From contig NZ_JABWRE020000001.1 of NCBI RefSeq assembly GCF_014268815.2, forward strand, positions 3,973,001-4,037,000: a DNA stretch of 64,000 nucleotides, written 5' to 3'. Both the position numbers and the translations under genes were made by a program. This document shows, piece by piece, positions 1-8,822 of the stretch. The notes below the pieces were generated by a model. The model had not been told where the DNA came from. It did not search any database and saw only the letters and a list, made by a program, of their open reading frames with translations. The number at the start of each line of letters is the position of its first letter. The first letter of the stretch is position 1. Origin of the DNA: Pseudomonas urmiensis (GTDB lineage Bacteria > Pseudomonadota > Gammaproteobacteria > Pseudomonadales > Pseudomonadaceae).

Positions 1-219
1 GAGCTTGAGCCGCGCAGCCAGCGCCGGCTCATCGAGCAACTCGCTCTCTTGCAACACCTGGGCAAACGACAAAATTTCCGCACGCGAAGCGACATCGAAC
101 AGCGCCGGGCTGTCCAGTTGCTCGGGCCACAGGCTGCGGTCCAGGCTGGCTTGAATCGGTGGGGCGGCCTGCACGGCCAGGCTGAACCAGCCTGCCAGCA
201 AGGCTAAGGCAATGCGCAC
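1..219 (-). CDS. Secreted protein of unknown function, N-terminal part (cut by window edge)
   Basis: The minus-strand frame from a GTG at 219 gives a clear signal peptide (VRIALALLAGWFSLAVQA, then APP), so the product is probably exported to the periplasm. The remaining visible residues (about 50) are polar and rich in Ser, Leu and Glu, with the recognisable stretch ASLDRSLWPEQLDSPALF. The gene runs off the left edge, so its length and family cannot be judged. It is divergent from yaaA, with about 145 bp between the two starts. I do not recognise the function. Confidence 0.55.
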   Translation of the reverse strand, partial: MRIALALLAGWFSLAVQAAPPIQASLDRSLWPEQLDSPALFDVASRAEILSFAQVLQESELLDEPALAARLKL

Positions 220-364
220 GGTCGGACTCTCCGCAAATCCCGTTCAATCATGAGCCGCACTATAACGCGAGGCTCGCCGATGTTCTGTGACTATCGTCGG
301 CATAGTTTGGACTTACCCCGGCCAGCCCGTAGAATCCGCCTCTACGATTCAAGGAGCCGACCTG

Positions 365-1141
365 ATGCTGACGGTGATTTCCCCCGCCAAGACCCTCGAT
401 TACGACACCCCTGCAGTGACCCAGCGCTTCACCCTGCCGCAGTACCTGGACGACTCGCAGGAGCTGATCACCCAGCTGCGCGAGCTGAGCCCTGCGCAAA
501 TCAGCGAGTTGATGCACCTGTCGGACAAACTCTCCGGCCTCAACGCCGCACGCTTCGGCAGCTGGACCCCAGACTTCACCCCAGCCAACGCCAAGCAGGC
601 GCTGCTGGCGTTCAAGGGTGACGTGTACACCGGGCTCGACGCCGAAAGCCTCAGCGAAGACGACTTCAGCTATGCCCAGCAGCACCTGCGCATGCTCTCC
701 GGCCTGTATGGCCTGCTGCGCCCGCTCGACTTGATGCAACCCTACCGCCTGGAGATGGGCACCAAGCTGGCCAACGCCCGTGGCAAAGACCTCTATGCAT
801 TCTGGGGCACGCGGATCAGCGAATGGCTGAACCAGGCCCTGGCCGAGCAAGGCGATGACGTGCTGCTCAACCTGGCCAGCAACGAGTACTTCAGCGCGGT
901 CAAGCGCAACGCCTTGAATGCGCGGGTCATCAACGTCGACTTCAAGGACTGGAAAAACGGCCAGTACAAGATCATCAGCTTCTATGCCAAGAAGGCCCGG
1001 GGGATGATGAGCCGGTTCGTGATCCAGGAGCAGATCAACGATCCTGAGCAGCTCAAGCAGTTCGATGTGCAGGGGTACTACTACAGTGCCGAGCAGTCGA
1101 AGACGGATCATTTGGTGTTTTTGCGCGATCATTCAGAGTGA
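365..1141 (+). CDS. yaaA: Peroxide-stress protein YaaA (UPF0246 / DUF328)
   Basis: The 258-aa product starts [16 protein letters not shown], the hallmark N-terminus of the YaaA family, and has the usual family length. YaaA lowers intracellular free iron and protects DNA and protein during peroxide stress in E. coli; it is cytoplasmic and binds DNA. I chose the ATG at 365 because an AAGGAG ribosome-binding site lies at 351-356. The open frame extends upstream to 287, but that extension does not look like the family. The conserved C-terminal half ([24 protein letters not shown]) is intact. A strong hairpin spans the stop codon. Confidence 0.95.
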   Translation: MLTVISPAKTLDYDTPAVTQRFTLPQYLDDSQELITQLRELSPAQISELMHLSDKLSGLNAARFGSWTPDFTPANAKQALLAFKGDVYTGLDAESLSEDDFSYAQQHLRMLSGLYGLLRPLDLMQPYRLEMGTKLANARGKDLYAFWGTRISEWLNQALAEQGDDVLLNLASNEYFSAVKRNALNARVINVDFKDWKNGQYKIISFYAKKARGMMSRFVIQEQINDPEQLKQFDVQGYYYSAEQSKTDHLVFLRDHSE

Positions 1142-1149
1142 ATGATCGC
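1125..1149 (+). terminator. Hairpin at the yaaA stop codon
   Basis: A perfect 10-bp inverted repeat (GCGATCATTC / GAATGATCGC, 5-nt loop) includes the yaaA stop. There is no T-run after it, so it may be a weak terminator or a 3'-end stabiliser. Confidence 0.4.
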
Positions 1150-1158
1150 GGCACGAGA

Positions 1159-1359
1159 TCAGGTTGTATCGTGCATCAGCATGTTGCTAAGCGGTAATCC
1201 TGTCAGATCCCGCACAAGCGGGGTCTGAAAGACGGAGCCCAGGGCCACAACCTGAATCACGCCCTTCGGCCCGTGGGTCAAGGCCAGCACGACGGCGACG
1301 GTTTGGGCTTTGTCCGGATTCTGCTCAATGAACTCGATGATGTCAGACAGCGCGCGCAA
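1159..1359 (-). pseudogene. Displaced fragment of a CdiA/FhaB C-terminal region
   Basis: The 66-codon minus-strand frame begins LRALSDIIEFIEQNPDKAQ and follows the large hemagglutinin gene at about 3640-3780 nearly residue for residue (there LRALSDINEFIEQNPDKAQ). DNA similarity runs from roughly 1203 to 1362, then stops on both sides. In the fragment the match ends after QTPL and the frame closes soon after, so no toxin domain is left. CDI loci often carry displaced cdiA 3' ends downstream of the main gene, and this is one such orphan remnant. The IS3 element lies between it and the main gene. Confidence 0.75.
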
Positions 1360-1360
1360 G

Positions 1361-1435
1361 TTATTTCAAAAGCATAGAGCTATAATAAAAAAGAGATGTC
1401 GCCATATCTTTCGATAGCAACCACCAAGGCTCTAT
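1361..1435 (-). pseudogene. Possible 3' end of an immunity-type gene cut by the IS3 element
   Basis: Reading the minus strand out of the IS left end, an AT-rich frame (EPWWLLSKDMATSLFYYSSM..., ending LLK) runs to a TAA at 1361-1363, directly before the displaced cdiA fragment. In orphan CDI arrays an immunity gene normally precedes the next orphan module, so this could be the tail of one. It is only about 24 codons, and the assignment is inference. Confidence 0.25.
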
Positions 1436-1453
1436 TGAATCGCCCTTGGTTTG

Positions 1454-2335
1454 CTAGACACTCTCCAAGCTCAGAAAATAGCGTTTCTCATACTCTACTG
1501 GCGACAGCTGCATAGCACTGCCGTGTCGGCGTTTAGGGTTATAAAACATCTCGATGTAATCGAAAATATCACTCCGGGCTTCGTCACGTGTCGCGTAGGT
1601 CTTTCGTCGAATCCGTTCCCGCTTCAAAAGCTGGAAAAAGCTCTCGGCTACGGCATTGTCATGGCAGTTTCCCCGCCGGCTCATGCTGCTGATCACATTG
1701 TTGGCCTTCAGAAAACTTTGCCAATCCGAACTGCTAAATTGACTGCCTTGGTCTGAATGAATCATCACTTGCTGCTGTGGCTTGCGGCGCCATAGGGCCA
1801 TCAGCAATGCGTCAATAGCTAGGTCGCTGCACATCCTGGGCTTCATTGACCAACCAATCACTTGGCGAGAAAACAGATCCAGCACTACCGCCAGATACAG
1901 CCATCCTTCATGGGTGCGAATGTATGTGATGTCTGTCACCCAGACCTTGTTCGGCTCACTGACCTTGAACTGCCGCGCAAGGTGATTCGGCGAGGCTACG
2001 GTCGGCTTCCCGCCATAAAATCCTGGGCGCCGCCGATAGCCCGTTTGCGAACGCAGCCCCTCTGCCTGCATCAAGCGGCCCACTTGATTTCGCCCGCAGG
2101 TTTCTCCCAGCTCACGCAGGTCATCGTGAATTTTGCGATAGCCGTACACACCGCCACTCTCCAGCCAAGCATGCTTGATCAAACCGAGCAGACGATGATC
2201 TTCTTTTACTCGGGCAGTTTGAGGCTCGGCCAGCCAGACGTAGTAGCCGCTGGGATGCACCTTGAGGGTTTGGCAAAGGCGCCGCACCGGGTAATCCGTC
2301 GAGTGCTTCTTGATGAAGGCGTACTTCAGCCGCAC
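1454..2335 (-). CDS. IS3-family transposase OrfB (DDE catalytic subunit)
   Basis: The 293-aa product has the HTH_21 region (GVYGYRKIHDDL) followed by an rve integrase core. The DDE triad is visible: Asp in WVTDITYIR, Asp in HSDQGSQF and Glu in NAVAESFF. The annotated GTG start at 2335 overlaps the end of orfA. In this family OrfB is normally made as an OrfAB fusion by -1 frameshifting in that overlap, so the free start may not be used. The length is normal and there is no internal stop, so the transposase may be active. Confidence 0.93.
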   Translation of the reverse strand: MRLKYAFIKKHSTDYPVRRLCQTLKVHPSGYYVWLAEPQTARVKEDHRLLGLIKHAWLESGGVYGYRKIHDDLRELGETCGRNQVGRLMQAEGLRSQTGYRRRPGFYGGKPTVASPNHLARQFKVSEPNKVWVTDITYIRTHEGWLYLAVVLDLFSRQVIGWSMKPRMCSDLAIDALLMALWRRKPQQQVMIHSDQGSQFSSSDWQSFLKANNVISSMSRRGNCHDNAVAESFFQLLKRERIRRKTYATRDEARSDIFDYIEMFYNPKRRHGSAMQLSPVEYEKRYFLSLESV

Positions 2336-2604
2336 TCCTTGGCAAAGTACGCGGCGGCCTTCTTTAAGATGTCTCGCTCTTCCGTCACGCGTTTGAGTTC
2401 AGCGCGTAGCTTACGCAGTTCAGCCTGCTGATCATCGTCTTGCTGACGCTGTTCTTGGGGCTTGCTGTAGAGCTTGATCCAGGCGTAAAGGCTGTGAACG
2501 GATATCCCCAGACGCTGGGCAACATCGGCGACAGGCTTGCCTTTCTCGGTCACTTGCTTGACCGCTTCGATTTTGAATTCTTCGGGGTAACGCTGACGAC
2601 TCAT
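2326..2604 (-). CDS. IS3-family transposase OrfA (HTH subunit)
   Basis: The 92-aa product begins MSRQRYPEEFKIEAVKQV and contains an HTH_Tnp_1 helix-turn-helix (VADVAQRLGISVHSLYAWIK). A C-terminal leucine-heptad segment (LRAELKRVTEERDILKKA) is typical of the OrfA dimerisation region. It binds the terminal repeats of the element. Its stop lies inside the start region of orfB, the normal frameshift overlap. Confidence 0.93.
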   Translation of the reverse strand: MSRQRYPEEFKIEAVKQVTEKGKPVADVAQRLGISVHSLYAWIKLYSKPQEQRQQDDDQQAELRKLRAELKRVTEERDILKKAAAYFAKECG

Positions 2605-2733
2605 GGCACCTCCTGTTTGGGCCTCATTATGAGGCTTGGAGGTGTCTAGGAAACCAGAGGCGATTCACAGCTTGAGTACAAGAAGACTACAGGATGAGTG
2701 CAGGAAGGCGGCAAAAAGGGTGCAAATAGAGTG

Positions 2734-2758
2734 CAAAACACCGGCGCAAGGCCGGTGT
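2734..2758 (-). terminator. Rho-independent terminator of the cdiA/cdiI unit
   Basis: On the minus strand a stem ACACCGGC / GCCGGTGT with a 5-nt loop is followed by TTTTGC. It lies about 35 bp beyond the stop of the immunity-gene candidate. Confidence 0.65.
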
Positions 2759-2792
2759 CGATAGTGCCTGATCAAGTTGGATATATTGAAAA

Positions 2793-3023
2793 CTACATCT
2801 GTCGAATATCAGATAAAAAATCATAAAATTCTTTTTCTGTCATCTCAAACTCTGGCCCTTCGACCATTGCCATTAGTGACAACAACGCAATGTCTAAATC
2901 TTTTGTGAGAGAAAGGTTTGGATCTTGGTAAATATCAAGTGCCTCTTTTGATATTTTAAAAATATCAAATCCATCAGCAACTACTCTTCCAAGTCTGTCA
3001 GCCACTATGTCTTCCATGCTCAT
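2793..3023 (-). CDS. Putative CDI immunity protein
   Basis: This small acidic 76-aa protein (MSMEDIVADRLGRVV…) is encoded directly after the CdiA-type gene. Its ATG overlaps the toxin gene stop as ATGA, so the two are translationally coupled, as is usual for toxin-immunity pairs. The DNA is AT-richer than the surroundings, as is common for exchangeable CDI cassettes. I do not recognise the family. The assignment rests on position, overlap, size and composition. ATG 3017 is an alternative start. A terminator follows at 2734-2758. Confidence 0.6.
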   Translation of the reverse strand: MSMEDIVADRLGRVVADGFDIFKISKEALDIYQDPNLSLTKDLDIALLSLMAMVEGPEFEMTEKEFYDFLSDIRQM

Positions 3024-6000
3024 TGCTGCCCCCAACTCTTTAGCTCTGCTCCGGTCGGAGGGTAGTGCTGAGCATCAACCGGCTGCCCATTAATACTTTT
3101 CGGGTGGACACGGATTACTTCTCCTGCATGGTCATAGCTTTCCATCCATTGCCTCGTACTGCCCGTCTTAGGATCAAACTCCGTGGCGAAAGAAGCACCC
3201 CGAGTAGGTCCTTCTGTCCTTGCAGGAACCTCTTGTGTGTAGTAACGAATACGGCCATCAGGCAGTGTTCTAGTGACCGCTGCTGTCTCTTGAGCTTTTT
3301 GTAGTCCTGATAGTTTCGCTCTCAATGCAGCTTGGGCATTTGCACTTGTGGCTTCAGTAGCTACAACTTCTCCCGTTGTAGCAGTAGCTTTTGCACCTCC
3401 ATTACCCCTCTCAGCCCCCGTCTTGACTTCACGCGACGGGCCATCAGCACCAGCTTTACCGCCTTTAACGGCTGATATACCAGTCCCGATGATGCTCGCA
3501 ACCAGACTACCACCGCCCATCAGGTACTTGTCAAAACTATCATCCTTCCTAAGCCCCTGGCCTTCCATATGCTCGGCAATCTTCTGCCCCACATAGTCCT
3601 GCATGCCCTGCAAGCGGGCCATCAGCTCTTGCCCAAGCGGGGTTTGCTCGGCGGCGCTCATGGCCACAGCCTGAATCACGCCCTTCGGCCCCTGGGTCAA
3701 GGCCAGCACGACGGCGACGGCCTGGGCTTTGTCCGGGTTCTGTTCAATGAACTCGTTGATGTCAGACAGTGCGCGCAAGTTTTCCTGCAGCAGGGTCAGT
3801 CTCGCGGCGGCGACCTCTGAGGGAGGAAGATTCACGACCGTGGGTGCTTTTATCGGCTCAAGCGCTTGGGCAACGACGCCTTTTACCTGTTCAGCATGTT
3901 CCGGGCTGATGTTCCAGAACTGGCTCAGCTGCTCCAAGACGCGATTCTGGAAGTCACCATCTGCCATCATCGCCATGGCTTGGCTGCGACTCTTGCCGCT
4001 GAGGATCAACTGCTCCAGGGTCTGCTCGGCAAACTCACGGCTGGTGACAGCGCCCACCCCGGCGGGCATCTGCCGGCCCATCACCCGCTCAAGACGATTG
4101 AGCGTAGCGTTGAGTCCGGTACTGGCCTGCTCGAAGTTCTTCTGCGCGGTCTTGTTGTAATCAAGCAGTCCAGCGCTCCACTGCTGCAGCGTCTCCTGCG
4201 GATTCAGTGCATCGTCCAAGGAGCTACCGGTCACGTAGAGGTCGGTGCGCGACTCTTTGTCCCGAGTGATCGCGTAGGCCTTGTCCAGATCCCGGTTCAA
4301 ACCGCTAGTCGAGGCCTGGCCTGTCTCGGCATCCTGGCGCACCGTGATATCACCTGCGCCGACCGTGGCACGAACGATCTGCTCGCGATCCTTCTCATAC
4401 TCCCAACCGCTTACGCTCCAGCCGTTCTGGCCCTTCTCTCCTTTACCAACCTGGCTACTGTCCTGTTGGGCGCTGCCTGAATCGTTGCTGAAAGTGCCGC
4501 CGACGTTCAGGTAGTAACCGTGCTCTTTGTCTTTGCCGGCGATATCGCTGTAGCCCAGGCTGCCGGTGTCGAGCTTGAGGTTGCCGTTGTCAGCGGCGAT
4601 CAACGCACCATCTAGCTGGGTATGGTCTTGGGTTCGGATGTCGACCTTGCTGGCACCGGTGATGCGGGTCTGGTTCTCGACCCATTCGATCTTGCCTGAG
4701 GTTTGGCCGTACCCCACCGAGCCACTGGCGCCAGCACCCGGCCCCACCGTAACGGTCGCGCTGAGGTCGAACTCCTTGCCCTTGACCTTGCCGGTATCGA
4801 CGGCCGAGGCCACGCTCAGATCTCCGCCCACCTGGCCGATCACTTGGTCGCCGCGCAACTGCGCACCGGCGATGGAGGTGTCCTTGCCGCTGGTAAATTT
4901 CAGCTGGTCGCTGGCGTAGATGTAGGCCTCTTGGTGGCGCTGCGCTTCGCGCTCCAGATTGCCCTTGCCCAGGTTGACGCTGGCATAGATACCCAGGCCT
5001 TCCGATCCAACGGTAATTCCCACTTCACCGCCGCCACTGCGGCGGTTGTGTTCCTGGCTGCTGTCGTTTTGCGCAGCGCGGATGTTCAAGTCATTGCCCG
5101 CAGCCAGATCGATACCCCGCCCGGCCTGAACCCCACTGCCAATGATGTTCAAGTCGTTGCTGGCATCGAGCTTGACATCGCGTCCGGCGTTGAGCTGGCT
5201 CGGCGTCGAGGTGCCTTGTGCGCTATCGGCGCTGGCGGTGCCATGGCTAGCGCCAATACCCAACTTGAAGCCGCCACTGGTACCGCCGTGCACGCCCCCC
5301 CAACTCTGCGACTGTTGGCTTTCCTGGCTAACGCTACCCTGGGCAACGTCAATGTCGATGTCTCGACCCTTGATGGCAATATCGCGCCCGGCTTGCAACT
5401 GACCGCCCTTGATCGTCACGTCGTTGCCGGCGTCGAGAGTGATGTCGTTGCCGGCGTCCAGTGTCGATGTGCGATTGCCTTGGTCGATGCTGGTCTGCTG
5501 ACTGCTCTGGGCGCTGCGACCAAATTTGCCATCAGCGGTCGGGCCAGCCAGGAACTGATTGACCGAATCGATCGCCTGCAAGGTGCTTGATCCCTTGCTG
5601 ACGGCGTTCTCGCCCTTGCCTGCGCTACTTACCGCATCCTTGGTATTGCCAAAGTTATGATTGATCGAGCCTCCCGCGCCGTGACTGACGTACTCATGCT
5701 CCTGCTCTCGGACCTGAGTTTCTCGGGCAGCATCGATGTTGATATCGCGGCCAGCCCCAAGCTTGATGTCATGCCCAGCGATCAGGTCGGAGCCGGTCTG
5801 GTTGAAATCACGCCCTGCGGTTACATCCAGATCTTGCCCTGCCTTGAGCTGACTGGCGGCGGCCAGCTGTTGACGCAGGCGGTCTTTGGCCTTTTCCTTC
5901 TCACTACCGGCAAAGAAACTGACGCCGTTATCGTCGCTGGCAAAGCTCAAGCCCACCTGGGTGGTCTTGGACCACTGCTGATCGTCACGGTGATTCTCGG

Positions 6001-6595
6001 CTGCAGCCACGTTGACGTCGCGCCCGGCATTGAGGGTGACGTTGCGTCCGGCATTCACTCCACTGCCCAGCAGATTGATGTCGCGCTCTGCCTGGAGCGT
6101 CGCGTCACGCTCGGCCACCACCTGACTTGCGACACTAGTGCTGCTCCGGGCCTCTTGCCCTGCGGCCTTGGCCGAGGCCACCGAGACTGATCGGATCACC
6201 AGATCCGAGGACACCGACAGGCCGACCTTCTTCTTGTATTCCTCGGAGCGGCTGTAGGTTGTGTCGTTGGCAGCAACCAGGTTGATGTCGCCCTTGCTGT
6301 CTAGCAACCCAGCGCGCAACTCTACATCGTTACCCGCATTGGCCTCGCTGGCGCGCAGACGCAGGTCGTTCCCAGCAGCTAGGACGATGTCGTTGCCCGC
6401 GTCCAGTTCGCTGGCTACCTGACTCGCGCTGGTCTTGAGCTGGCTCTTGCCGCTCTTCGACAGCCCAAGGAATCCGGACTTGGTTTTCTTGCTGTATTCG
6501 CCGTGCTCTTCGACCCCAGAGAGTACCGCCACATCGCCCGTAGCTCCCACCATCAGGTCGCCGCCAGCCTTGAGTTGACTACCTATGACGCTCAC
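3020..6595 (-). CDS. 5'-truncated CdiA/FhaB-type hemagglutinin with C-terminal toxin region
   Basis: The 1191-residue frame starts (GTG 6595) in the middle of the repeat region. It contains many FHA-type repeats of the form LDAGNDITLDAGNDV / LNAGRDVKLDASNDL up to about residue 650, then the pre-toxin region and a C-terminal variable tail. The signal peptide, the TPS secretion domain and most of the stalk are missing. Upstream in the same frame only about ten codons remain before a TGA near 6630. No CdiB-type transporter gene is present. The last ~100 residues (WMESYDHAGEVIRVHPK, DAQHYPPT) are the putative toxin, which I cannot assign to a family. Without an export signal the product is unlikely to be delivered; it may serve as a recombination reserve. 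Confidence 0.8.
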   Translation of the reverse strand: MSVIGSQLKAGGDLMVGATGDVAVLSGVEEHGEYSKKTKSGFLGLSKSGKSQLKTSASQVASELDAGNDIVLAAGNDLRLRASEANAGNDVELRAGLLDSKGDINLVAANDTTYSRSEEYKKKVGLSVSSDLVIRSVSVASAKAAGQEARSSTSVASQVVAERDATLQAERDINLLGSGVNAGRNVTLNAGRDVNVAAAENHRDDQQWSKTTQVGLSFASDDNGVSFFAGSEKEKAKDRLRQQLAAASQLKAGQDLDVTAGRDFNQTGSDLIAGHDIKLGAGRDINIDAARETQVREQEHEYVSHGAGGSINHNFGNTKDAVSSAGKGENAVSKGSSTLQAIDSVNQFLAGPTADGKFGRSAQSSQQTSIDQGNRTSTLDAGNDITLDAGNDVTIKGGQLQAGRDIAIKGRDIDIDVAQGSVSQESQQSQSWGGVHGGTSGGFKLGIGASHGTASADSAQGTSTPSQLNAGRDVKLDASNDLNIIGSGVQAGRGIDLAAGNDLNIRAAQNDSSQEHNRRSGGGEVGITVGSEGLGIYASVNLGKGNLEREAQRHQEAYIYASDQLKFTSGKDTSIAGAQLRGDQVIGQVGGDLSVASAVDTGKVKGKEFDLSATVTVGPGAGASGSVGYGQTSGKIEWVENQTRITGASKVDIRTQDHTQLDGALIAADNGNLKLDTGSLGYSDIAGKDKEHGYYLNVGGTFSNDSGSAQQDSSQVGKGEKGQNGWSVSGWEYEKDREQIVRATVGAGDITVRQDAETGQASTSGLNRDLDKAYAITRDKESRTDLYVTGSSLDDALNPQETLQQWSAGLLDYNKTAQKNFEQASTGLNATLNRLERVMGRQMPAGVGAVTSREFAEQTLEQLILSGKSRSQAMAMMADGDFQNRVLEQLSQFWNISPEHAEQVKGVVAQALEPIKAPTVVNLPPSEVAAARLTLLQENLRALSDINEFIEQNPDKAQAVAVVLALTQGPKGVIQAVAMSAAEQTPLGQELMARLQGMQDYVGQKIAEHMEGQGLRKDDSFDKYLMGGGSLVASIIGTGISAVKGGKAGADGPSREVKTGAERGNGGAKATATTGEVVATEATSANAQAALRAKLSGLQKAQETAAVTRTLPDGRIRYYTQEVPARTEGPTRGASFATEFDPKTGSTRQWMESYDHAGEVIRVHPKSINGQPVDAQHYPPTGAELKSWGQQ

Positions 6596-6849
6596 ATCGC
6601 GTCCGCCATCAAGATCTGATGGATCAACCTTCCGATGTATCGAGAATCAGCGGCGATTCCACCTACTACCATGGTCCCAGAATTTTGGAGGGCGTCGTTC
6701 TCTCTTTCCGACAGCCAACAGAAAAGACCTACTAAAAAAATGGACTTTCGCGATCCGAATGAGACGCGCACCAAAACGGCCCGTCGCCGCGACATAAAAC
6801 TGGCGCCAATATTTCGTCTAGCGGATTGTTATCGCCAAACGCCATAAGA

Positions 6850-6859
6850 CCGTTCGTAC
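6850..6859 (+). promoter_or_regulatory. AlgR-like binding site upstream of algD
   Basis: ACCGTTCGTA matches the P. aeruginosa AlgR site ACCGTTCGTC at 9 of 10 bases. It lies about 170 bp upstream of the predicted algD promoter, consistent with the far-upstream AlgR sites known there. Confidence 0.5.
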
Positions 6860-6938
6860 TTTTTTGACGAATTTTGAAAAAATTTTTCGGATACTGGCAC
6901 AAAACTATCTCACCCCGTTTTCGCCCTTTATATATAGG

Positions 6939-6960
6939 GATGGCACTCGCCAGTGCCATC
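6939..6960. repeat. Perfect inverted repeat in the algD upstream region
   Basis: GATGGCACT / AGTGCCATC with a 4-nt loop, inside an AT-rich stretch. It could be an operator or a terminator shielding algD from upstream transcription. Confidence 0.5.
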
Positions 6961-7025
6961 AGTATGAAAGTATTTACGCCTGAAAAAATATTTAGAAATC
7001 ATTCATTCTGCACGAACCCCCTCAG

Positions 7026-7053
7026 GAACTTCTGCTAGCCGCGGTCGCTCATA
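7026..7053 (+). promoter_or_regulatory. Predicted AlgU (sigma-22) promoter of the alginate operon
   Basis: GAACTT (7026-7031), a 17-bp spacer and TCATA (7049-7053) match the extracytoplasmic-stress promoter form of algD in P. aeruginosa (GAACTT-N17-TCCTA). Transcription would start near 7060, leaving a leader of about 435 nt before algD. The whole 6596-7494 interval has no convincing gene and holds this promoter, an AlgR-like box and two hairpins. Confidence 0.65.
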
Positions 7054-7339
7054 GCACCCGTAACGATTCACGAGCGTTGAACGTGAGAGATGACTTACAG
7101 ATGACAACGGCAGGTATCTACACCCGCCCAGGAAAGTTCGACAGCGGCAATGGCACGCGCCACTAAGCCCTGTCACACGGAGGATAGACGCGCCCCCTTT
7201 AATCGTCCTAGTGGTTGATTTCAAAGGATTTATTCACTTGAAAAAACAAGCACAGCAGTTCGCCAAGTAGCGTTCTGCATTTAAGACGGCTGCATTTCAG
7301 GGCACGCCTTTTAATTATCGGCCTTTGACTGCCATTTAA

Positions 7340-7361
7340 GAGTGCACAACTTTTTGCACTC
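7340..7361 (+). promoter_or_regulatory. Inverted repeat in the algD leader
   Basis: GAGTGCA and TGCACTC form a perfect 7-bp stem with an 8-nt loop, about 135 nt before the algD start and inside the predicted 5' leader. It may be an RNA hairpin or a DNA operator. Confidence 0.4.
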
Positions 7362-7494
7362 CGGATTTATTCATGCCTGCGTTCGGTGAAGTGTCTTTTC
7401 GCCATGGATCCGTGCGCCCGAATACTGCTGGTTAATCAACCCGGTCGGCTCTTCCGCTGAAGGGCTGGCGTGATAAACACACGAGGTGAATGCG

Positions 7495-8811
7495 ATGCGT
7501 ATCAGCATCTTTGGTTTGGGTTATGTGGGTGCAGTCTGTGCAGGTTGCCTGTCGGCACGGGGCCATGAAGTGATTGGTGTGGACGTGTCCGCCACCAAGA
7601 TCGACCTGATCAACAAGGGCAAGTCGCCCATCGTCGAACCGGGTCTGGAAGAACTGCTGCAGCAAGGCCTGGCCAATGGCCGCCTGCGTGGCACCACCGA
7701 CTTCGCCGAGGCCATCCGTGCCAGCGACGTGTCGATGATCTGCGTCGGCACGCCGAGCAAGAAAAACGGCGACCTGGGCCTTGAGTACATCGAGTCGGTG
7801 TGCCGCGAGATCGGCTACGTGCTGCGTGACACCACCCGCCGCCACACCATCGTGGTGCGCAGCACCGTGTTGCCAGGCACCGTCAAGAACGTGGTAATCC
7901 CAATCCTGGAAGACTGCTCGGGCAAGAAAGCCGGGGTCGACTTCGGTGTGGCGGTCAACCCTGAGTTCCTGCGGGAAAGCACCGCGATCAAGGACTACGA
8001 CCAGCCACCAATGACCGTCATCGGTGAACTGGACAAGGCCAGCGGCGACGTTCTGCAAGCACTGTACGAAGAGCTCGACGCGCCGGTGATCCGCAAGGAC
8101 ATCGCCGTGGCCGAGATGATCAAGTACACCTGCAACGTCTGGCACGCGACCAAGGTCACCTTCGCCAACGAGATCGGCAACATCGCCAAGGCGGTCGGCG
8201 TCGATGGTCGTGAAGTGATGGATGTGGTCTGCCAGGACAAAGTCCTCAACCTGTCGCAGTACTACATGCGCCCAGGCTTCGCCTTCGGCGGCTCGTGCCT
8301 ACCCAAGGACGTGCGCGCCCTCACCTACCGCGCCTCCAGCCTGGATGTGAAAGCGCCGCTGCTCGACTCGCTGATGCGCAGTAACGAATCGCAGGTGCAG
8401 AACGCCTTCGACATCATCGAAAGCCACGACAAACGCAAGATCGCCCTGCTTGGCCTGAGCTTCAAGGCCGGCACCGACGACCTGCGCGAGAGCCCCCTGG
8501 TCGAGCTGGCCGAGCGCCTGATCGGCAAGGGCTACGAGCTCAACATCTACGACCAGAACGTCGAGTACGCCCGTGTCCACGGCGCCAACAAAGACTACAT
8601 CGAGTCGAAGATCCCGCACGTGTCCTCGCTGCTCAACGCCAACTTCGAGCAAGTGGTCAACGACGCCGAGATCATCATCCTGGGCAACCGCGACGAGCAG
8701 TTCCGTGCCCTGGCCGACCGTGCCCCGGAAGGCAAGCAAGTGATCGACCTGGTCGGTTTCATGAGCAAGCCGACCTGCTCCACCAGCCGCACCGAAGGCA
8801 TCTGCTGGTAA
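7495..8811 (+). CDS. algD: GDP-mannose 6-dehydrogenase AlgD
   Basis: Oxidises GDP-mannose to GDP-mannuronate, the committed and rate-limiting step of alginate synthesis, in the cytoplasm. The 438-aa product begins MRISIFGLGYVGAVCAG with the Rossmann GxGxxG. The catalytic cysteine lies in GGSCLPKD (Cys268, the same number as in P. aeruginosa). The C-terminal end AEGICW-like (TEGICW) matches the family. I chose ATG 7495 rather than 7486 because MRISIF is the family start; a GAGGTG ribosome-binding site lies just upstream. First gene of the 12-gene operon, controlled from the AlgU-type promoter. Confidence 0.98.
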   Translation: MRISIFGLGYVGAVCAGCLSARGHEVIGVDVSATKIDLINKGKSPIVEPGLEELLQQGLANGRLRGTTDFAEAIRASDVSMICVGTPSKKNGDLGLEYIESVCREIGYVLRDTTRRHTIVVRSTVLPGTVKNVVIPILEDCSGKKAGVDFGVAVNPEFLRESTAIKDYDQPPMTVIGELDKASGDVLQALYEELDAPVIRKDIAVAEMIKYTCNVWHATKVTFANEIGNIAKAVGVDGREVMDVVCQDKVLNLSQYYMRPGFAFGGSCLPKDVRALTYRASSLDVKAPLLDSLMRSNESQVQNAFDIIESHDKRKIALLGLSFKAGTDDLRESPLVELAERLIGKGYELNIYDQNVEYARVHGANKDYIESKIPHVSSLLNANFEQVVNDAEIIILGNRDEQFRALADRAPEGKQVIDLVGFMSKPTCSTSRTEGICW

Positions 8812-8822
8812 GCCAGCCTGAC

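Larger units (their letters stand above)
1436..2667 (-). mobile_element. IS3-family insertion sequence (about 1232 bp)
   Basis: The element holds orfA and orfB transposase genes in the IS3 arrangement. Its ends are imperfect inverted repeats beginning TGAATCGCC: left end at 1436, right end at 2667 on the opposite strand, with a matching CTAGACAC block inside each. It looks intact. The bases flanking the two ends (…TCTAT on the left, CACAG… on the right) share no 3- to 5-bp direct repeat, as a simple insertion would leave. It sits between the cdiA-type locus and its displaced fragment. Confidence 0.9.

Noticed and set aside
6592..6795. 67-codon minus-strand frame before the truncated cdiA gene
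   Set aside because: Different frame from the hemagglutinin and no family resemblance; probably chance reading at the truncation junction.
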